A DNA stretch of 64,000 nt, from positions 11,645,983-11,709,982 of the forward strand of contig NC_067122.1 in assembly GCF_021347895.1 (NCBI RefSeq). The letters run 5' to 3'. The DNA comes from Acanthochromis polyacanthus. Lineage: Eukaryota; Chordata; Actinopteri; Pomacentridae. The notes below the pieces were generated by a model that searched no databases, was not told the DNA's origin, and was given only the letters and a program-made list of their open reading frames with translations. This document shows positions 58,201 through 64,000 of the stretch, in pieces (the first letter of the stretch is position 1; every line of letters starts with the position of its first letter). The translations under genes were made by a program, and so were the position numbers.

Positions 58201-61200
58201 ATCCCGGTTTTGTACTTGTGGCTTACGTTGGCGTGCGTCTTCAATCCTTGCATCTACAAACAACATAGCAAGTCACTTACTTTGGTTGGATATGCCAATC
58301 TATTTATTGGGTTCAAAAAACAACAATCCAAACAGTCCAAAATCCAGTAAAAAGAACACGCGAGTCTGCACCAGTCTGAGGCAGCCTGCAGTCAAAAAGA
58401 ATGGATCTCTTCTGCGCCACATATAGCGAACCCAGCCAGACAACGGTGAAGCGTACTGATGTTTCGTTACAGGTTTTATTCTTTCCAGATGGCCTTTGAC
58501 TTTCTTTAGACAGAAACACCGTAAGAGCTACGAATAAAGGAAAACAAAACAAATAATTAACATAAATGAGGGCCATTAAAACTATACAGAATTCTTGGGA
58601 TGCAATTCTAACCATACACACAAAGGGCTAACTGCAACAACACATAGCACCACACACACTTCTCAAAAGACGCTAACATTAGCAATGAGAACAATGCACA
58701 AAATACATTAACACAGGTAATTAACCACACAAGAACTCATAAAGAAATAAATAAACCAAGTCAATACCTTGTCCCCACGCCCAGCTAGGAGCTTAGAAGT
58801 AACATAAATCCGTTGCTATCCTTTCCGTATGATTTATTCACCGTATGAATTAACGACTTAAACTCCTTTTTCTTCTTTTTAGATGCTTTTTTTTTCCAAT
58901 GTCACGACATCCTCTTTTCCGCCATACGCTTCCGCCGGAAGAGCATCAAAATAAAAGCATGAAGCATTAAAAATTACAGCAACAAAAATAAAGCAAGGAG
59001 GGAACTCGATTTTAAATTGTAAGAAACAAAGGCTTTGTAAAAGCAATAAAAGAAGTCATTTACACCACACCTGAACTAATCAGTGGCTCCTTAAAAGTGC
59101 ACTCTACTCTCCCTGCAGCGCCCTCTGGTGACCCGTAAAATGTCTCCACCAAGATGTTAAGTCTCAACATCTTAATAATAGTGTTTTGTTTTGTTTTTTA
59201 TGATAAGAAGCAGCAAATTCTTGTTTGTCATTTCATCCACAGGCATTTGAGTTGTTGTGTGACTTGCTGCTGCTGTACAGTGCGAGTTCAGTCCGCTCTG
59301 AACCTGCCCTCCAAGCACTGGTCCACCTGCCATCTGGTTCTCTGCGCTCCGAGTTGGCCGCTTTCCTTCTGGACTACATCTTCATCGACGCTGAAGATGT
59401 CGAGCTCAGTGGTATTTTGACAGTAAATGAAAAAAACTCATGCCTGCCCCGAATGAAATGTTTGCATGAACTGTGGTACTTTCTGGAAGCAGTTTCAGTC
59501 AGTGTTGACAAAGTAGTATCACCATTAACAGATGTCGTCTTCTTTTGCTAACTACTGAATAATAAAAGAGAGGATTTCGTTTTTCTTGTGGATGTGTAAT
59601 GTTTTGCTCAGTTGTAACACTGCCAGAGCTCTCCCAGAGGACTCTACCCTCTTCTGTGCCTGCAGACATAGTTTTTGATGTCTTGTTTTGAGAGTCGTCT
59701 TCTGTAACTAATCTTTTTTTTCCATATTTCATGATGTTCTGCCAATTCCCACGAAAAATACCATTTAACACAGAAGCTGCTTGTCTTTCATCACACAACC
59801 TGTTTTGCTTGTGCCTTATAAACATCTGAATTATGTCTCTCTGCCTTGACATTTTTAAATGTAGCTATTGGTTTGTTTTTCCTACATCTGATTGTTTTCT
59901 TTCCTCCATTCACTATAGCCAAAGAAAAAGAGGAGACAGAGATAAGTCTTCTCCAGAGGAAGCGCAACCAGTTGGCTGGCTACTGTAAACTGATCATCTT
60001 TGGGGTGCTGGACCTCACTGCTGCCACCGATGTCTTCAAGCACTACAACAAGGTGGAAGGATAGTTTAGTTTAATTAGCCCAATATATAATTCACAGACA
60101 TATTGAAGTTCTTGATCTTTGACTGTCTGCGTGTGACAATTGTGTGCGCATGTAGAAGAATGTTAAGTGAGTTTAGCTTTTGTCTTTGAATTGAGAGAGA
60201 AATTGATTGGGTTTGGAATACAGGAAACAAGTTTCTACAAAAGTAACAGCAAAGACGATGTGTAAGACAGTGGAGGAGGGTGAGAAAAATCCATTTTAAA
60301 ACCAGCGAGATGCTGAGAATGAGTCAGAGAATAGTGACAAAAATGAGTGGATTATTTTTACATTTTCAAACATTTACCCCGTGCTGTTAATTAATCAGAT
60401 TAGAGATTTTGTTCTTGTCTGTTTTTTCCCAGTACTTTAAAGACTTTGGGGACATCATTAAAGAGACTGTGAGCAAGACCAAGCTCATCAACCCCATACA
60501 GAGCGCCAGGACCGTCTGTCTGAGTCTGCAGCAGGTGTGCACACAAGTCACCACAATCATTTCTTTTTGCCACTTTGTATTGTTTAGTGCGGAGTGTCGT
60601 TCAGTGCTCCTCCCTGACACGGTGTGGGAGGGTTGCAGCGGGGATGCACATGGAGAGAGGTCAGGCAGAGATTCTGTGTGGAATTAAAGGTGCATGCTGG
60701 AGTTCTGCAAACAACAGGAAGTCAGTTATTATTGTGTCAATCAGCCGCTGTAGCAGCAGAAGATGTGGCGCACAGTGCATGCACATTAGGTACTCAACAC
60801 TGATTAAAATACTGAACACAGACAAAATACACATAATCAAACACATCTGTGTTTTGTGCTGCAAATCTGTAATTTTTGTGTATGCAAACAATGTATGAAT
60901 TTCTTGGAGGTCATTTGTAACTGTCACAAACCAGCAAACAAGTGGAACACTGTATCTCTAGAAAAGCTTGAATCCGCTGTCTTTTTACACAACACGGTTG
61001 TGAAGTCATGTCTGTGTGTGTGTAGCTGTTTTCAGAGATGCTTACAGACAACCGCAGTAGGGAGGATCTCTCTGAGATTAGAGACTTGGCCAAGAGGCTT
61101 GCCATGAGCTTTGGCATCGATCTGCAGCGTGTCCGCCAACCACTGTTGGCCCTACACAAGTCAGTAACACACGATGCTCTTGACACACACATGTAGACCT

Positions 61201-63895
61201 CTCCTGTCATGACCTAGTTGATGCAGTATGGATTCTATTTTTCTACTTTCTAGCAGCTGTATTGGTATTTTCACAGGCAGTTATAGCTCTGTGAATGTAG
61301 CCCAAACATCCAGAACTGATTCCTTATGTTGTGCTTGAGGGTTGCAAATAAAGCATTAACTATTTTCTATACTGTAGTAACTCATTTATTTGCTTTTTCC
61401 TGTTATCAGGGATGGTATATGTTTTGCATTTCGGGGCTCACCAGAGGGAGAGGAGCAGCATGTAAATGTGGCCTTCTTGGAGATCCTCAGCGAGTTCAGT
61501 TTCAAGTTGCTGCAACAGGACCGCGCCCAACTGTGAGAAACAAAAACACACAAACTCATCTAGATGCACATAAACATGTTTACTCTCACACTGGAAACCG
61601 CTTCTCTGCTCATATCCTATGGTAAGCTTTTAGTTGCTCATTCATTCAGTAAATGCTGTAGCCACGACAAAAAATAGCACATTTTCTGTCTTCTTGTAAT
61701 GTAGTGCCAGTGTTTCAGGGGAATACTCTGTTATTATTCAATTAAGCTGTATGAATTATTTTTCAATCATACTTTAAATAGTCAAACAAGGGTTCACAGG
61801 TTCTCTTGGTCTTTGTCCTCATCCCCTGCCTTTCTGTCATCCCCTCCTAGGACTGATTTTCTGAAGTCACAGTGTCCCAGTGCTGCCCTCTCCTGGCCCT
61901 CAGTCAGAGTGTATCAGCGTTCTTTGGTGGCTCGCTCCACCTCCAAACCCAGAGAGCAGCAGGATGGAGGTGATACTGTGTCCTCACGGCGTTCTCCTGT
62001 AGCCAAACGCAAGAGGACCGCTGCTCCAGGTGACACACTTGTTACCCAAAACACTGTGTTGATAGACTGTGCACTTTAGCTATGATACTTAACATCTGCT
62101 GTTTAAATGAAAAATTCAGTCTTAAGTTTGAAACAGTTCAATATGTCGGTCCACAAACTACTCTTGGAGACGGTTAAAACTTGTTCTGCAGGAAAGTCCC
62201 TGATTCTCTGAAGCAACTGAGGCTACAACCAACATTTTTTAAAAATTATTGGTTCTTTATTTATATTTTTTCTACTTAATCATAACGGATAATGCATATC
62301 AAATGTTCCTCCAAACTTGAGGTGATGTATTCACATTCCCTTGTATGTCCAGCCAGCACTCTGACAGATGTTCAATTTGTAGTCATTTAAAAAAGAAAAA
62401 TGCAGATTTCACAAGTTTCATCATATATATGATCAACACATGACTTAAATGATTAATCATTTATTAAAATTGTCAATTTTGTTGACTAATTGCAGAACGG
62501 GACTTTGTGACAGTTTCTTCTCTGTACTTTGTAAAACAAAGACTCGTAGGTAGTAACGTGTCTCCTCCAGGTTCAGCGTCCAGCGCTGCCAGAGGGTCCT
62601 GGTTGACCAGCATCAGTATCCACAGCAGCCTGCCCACCCCGGCCCTCACCTCCACTGTCCAGAAACAGCAAACCAAGCAGCTGGTCTCCAGGAAACCCAG
62701 AGCCATGGAGTCTGATGTTGGTACTGGCTTAAGTGAGCTGGAGTCAGAGAATGAGTTCTCCCCAGTGTAAGTTGGATTTTCAAATCAATACATCTGGTGT
62801 ATCTCCTGTCTCTATTGCAGAGGTTGGGAAATTACTGCCAGGAACCTGACAAAATGCTGGAAATGGTCATGGGTCTTTTGTTCAGTCTGTGTTCTGTTCT
62901 AATGTAAGATTTTGTGAGGTATTACTGAAAAGACGTCGAGTCAGATTTTACATCAGCAAGAAGAAGCATTTGTTTTGATCATTACAGCTCCTATAGACAG
63001 CGTTTGTTTGCTTTGTGTTGTGACAATAAGTTGTAGAATGTTAGTTTTCCTCCTATGTAAACTCAGATACAGTAAGTACATGGATAGTGGACAATTTACC
63101 CTCTGCTGCCTTCAAGTTCACAGATGCGAAAGGTGAAACCCACCAAGCGACGCATGTCAACATTCACTAAACCAACTTTGGACCAGCAAGACCTGAACTC
63201 CCACCTCAACTTGTAAGTGCAGAAAACGAACTGTTTCGCAACAGAATATTTTTTTCTGATTATAAAATGTAACAATTTGTCTCATTTTATGAATTTTGAG
63301 CCAGGAGTAATCTCAAAGAACTGATTTGTGTTTGTGCTGCCTAGGCTTTCTCTGATAGAGGACAGAGAGAGAGAAGAGGCTGAGATTGAAGATTATGAAA
63401 GTGACTCTGACTCTCCATATACACTGGTAAAAACTAAATACCTTTAAATATGTTAGTACCCCCATTTTTAAAACAAATTACACAAGTATTTGCATCAGAT
63501 ATACGTACTCATGATTGAGTAGTCGGTTTTTAACCCTGTATTTGTCTGTATAGTCTTTTAATTTCAGTAACAATGTACATTTGTATTCTGAATTTGGCAT
63601 TCAAATTTATGTCCAAAAAAATTCATTATACTTGTGGTATGTGGAACCTACTACAAGCACCTATGATTGCTGTGCTTAATGAGTGTTATATAAATAAAGC
63701 TATTATTGTATAATTATAGCAGCATTTTCAGACCACTGTTTTTTTTGTTTTTTTTGCATTTCCTTTACTTGACTGATTAAAGACGCATTAAGGACTAAAT
63801 TCTTGGGAAGCTCAAATTTTCTTTACCCTGTTTTTGATTTGCAGCCGTCCACACGTCACACCCCAGCCAGCATCCTCGATGACCTCTTTGACTGA
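43881..63895 (+). CDS. stag3: Cohesin subunit SA-3 (STAG/SCC3 family), meiotic type
   Basis: Coding exons: 43881-43906, 44413-44509, 44708-44935, 45713-45809, 46107-46183, 46581-46785, 47270-47421, 48793-48990, 49409-49507, 50052-50131, 50823-50930, 51255-51351, 51569-51671, 51835-51941, 52185-52277, 52375-52467, 52979-53179, 54525-54592, 54679-54766, 55148-55228, 56914-57006, 59243-59411, 59919-60052, 60433-60534, 61026-61159, 61410-61532, 61851-62029, 62571-62766, 63117-63212, 63345-63426, 63845-63895. All phases agree: 1218 aa, close to mammalian STAG3. Landmarks are '[18 protein letters not shown]' (STAG domain), '[20 protein letters not shown]' to '[10 protein letters not shown]' (SCD, W355 kept in the CTCF/RAD21-binding surface), '[13 protein letters not shown]', '[11 protein letters not shown]', and an acidic tail ending 'ILDDLFD'. 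The protein binds the kleisin of the cohesin ring in the nucleus; STAG3 serves meiotic sister-chromatid cohesion. The divergence from STAG2 in most exons and the neighbouring gpc2 favour STAG3 over STAG1/2. Confidence 0.93.
44030..44110 (+). repeat. Fish dispersed repeat with GATA start
   Basis: A GTAG/ATAG run passes into 'ACTTTATTATTCCCGAGG' and 'GGGAAATTCAA', a phrase abundant in teleost genomes as a retroposon 3' end. It lies in stag3 intron 1. Confidence 0.7.
47461..47494. repeat. (CA)n microsatellite
   Basis: About 15 CA units, 40 bp after a stag3 splice donor. Long CA runs just inside a donor can influence splicing through hnRNP L, but that is only a possibility here. Confidence 0.95.
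47652..47955 (-). repeat. Dispersed MITE-like repeat, copy C (reversed)
   Basis: It opens with 'TTAACCCTCTGAACCC' and 'CCAGTGGGTTTAA'. On the minus strand the interior 'GAATAAAGCCATTTTGAT' parallels copy B, and 'TTGTCTCCTATTTATA' parallels copy A. It lies in a stag3 intron. Confidence 0.55.
49184..49236. repeat. Poly(A)-(TA)n tract
   Basis: About 18 A followed by some 17 TA units in a stag3 intron. It is the source of the spurious isoleucine/tyrosine-rich ORFs on the minus strand. Confidence 0.95.
55648..55666 (+). repeat. G19 homopolymer
   Basis: Nineteen consecutive G in stag3 intron 20. It would form a G-quadruplex in the transcript if the run is real; long G runs are also a common site of assembly length error. 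Confidence 0.9.
56219..56480 (+). repeat. Fish dispersed repeat 'TTATTTGATAGGGACGATGCA'
   Basis: The opening phrase, followed by 'GTCCCTAGATGGGCC', is familiar from abundant teleost LINE-associated copies. It is decayed and non-coding. Confidence 0.6.
57420..57985 (+). mobile_element. L2-type LINE 3' fragment with reverse-transcriptase C-terminal remains
   Basis: It reads '[14 protein letters not shown]', then '[19 protein letters not shown]', then '[11 protein letters not shown]', the standard C-terminal phrases of L2/Rex1-type reverse transcriptases. Later 'QWWNELP'-like coding is broken ('CAGTGGTGGAACGAGTTACC'). The tail 'CTCAGATGTTCATCGCTTTG' matches the 16893-17035 copy. It lies in stag3 intron 21. 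Confidence 0.85.
58141..58174. other. Perfect 11-bp hairpin
   Basis: AACACCTCAGA and TCTGAGGTGTT are separated by a 12-nt loop. It may mark an end of the unclassified insert that follows, or be chance. Confidence 0.6.
58230..59150 (-). mobile_element. Unclassified insert, possibly LTR-like
   Basis: This stretch differs in texture from its surroundings. It has long A-rich runs, 'CTTCCGCCGGAAG' (back-to-back ETS-like sites, about 58929-58941) and 'GCAGCGCCCTCTGGTGAC' (59115-59132), a good match to the CTCF motif core. On the minus strand it would begin near 'CATCTTGGTGGAGACATTTT'. No gag/pol coding or matching second LTR is seen. The call is tentative. Confidence 0.3.
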
Positions 63896-64000
63896 GGTCA
63901 GCTCGGCATCATTTCTTCAACGCTTCCACATTTCCAAAGGTTTCAGTATTCAAGTGTGCTAAATATTCGAGTCGGTTGTTCCTCTGAATGACCTCGTACT

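Noticed and set aside
61410..61532. Possible frameshift in stag3 near 'AGCGAGTTCAGTTTCAAG'
   Set aside because: On recounting the T run, the exon is 123 nt and reads [15 protein letters not shown] in phase with both neighbours.

Overview
This window is vertebrate genomic DNA, most likely from a teleost fish and probably a percomorph. Short exons with GT-AG introns, Tc1/mariner copies at many stages of decay, L2-type and Tx1/L1-type LINE tails, hAT-like elements and the repeat 'CTTTGGATAAAAGCGTC' typical of fish all point that way. There is no operon structure, CRISPR array or prokaryotic signal. I see three protein-coding genes; almost all the remaining sequence is intron or transposable element.

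Layout. (1) 1-3030 is upstream sequence with a partly duplicated segment and a TA microsatellite. (2) 3031-21045, + strand: an integrin alpha of the laminin-binding alpha3/6/7 group, closest to alpha6 (itga6-like), in about 25 exons. Its introns hold an apparently intact Tc1 transposon (5527-7162), a palindromic foldback element with a second hAT-like element inside it (8147-9153), and older LINE and Tc1 remains. Two things are odd: exon 10 is out of phase with both neighbours and carries a stop when joined by the best splice sites, and the cytoplasmic GFFKR motif has become GYIQR. (3) 21046-23760 separates two convergent gene ends. (4) 23761-37046, - strand: a glypican of the 1/2/4/6 group, called gpc2, in 11 exons. 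It has 14 extracellular cysteines, an RSKR convertase site, an SGSG glycosaminoglycan site and a GPI signal. (5) 37047-43880 is the gap between two head-to-head genes. It holds a Tc1 relic (about 38000-39120) and a 2.75-kb element with matching inverted ends and a TTGTAG repeat on each side (40410-43162). Three CCAAT boxes exactly 31 bp apart follow immediately. (6) 43881-63895, + strand: a STAG/SCC3 cohesin subunit, called stag3, in 31 coding exons and about 1218 aa, complete to its stop codon.

Functional reading. The integrin would be a cell-surface receptor for extracellular matrix. The glypican would be a GPI-anchored heparan sulfate proteoglycan modulating growth-factor signalling. STAG3 is a nuclear, meiosis-specific cohesin subunit. 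They share no pathway. The gpc2/stag3 head-to-head pairing matches my recollection of the human 7q22 neighbourhood and is the main support for choosing STAG3 over STAG1/2 and GPC2 over GPC1/4/6. Exon boundaries were read by eye from splice sites, phase and homology to remembered family members; no search was run.
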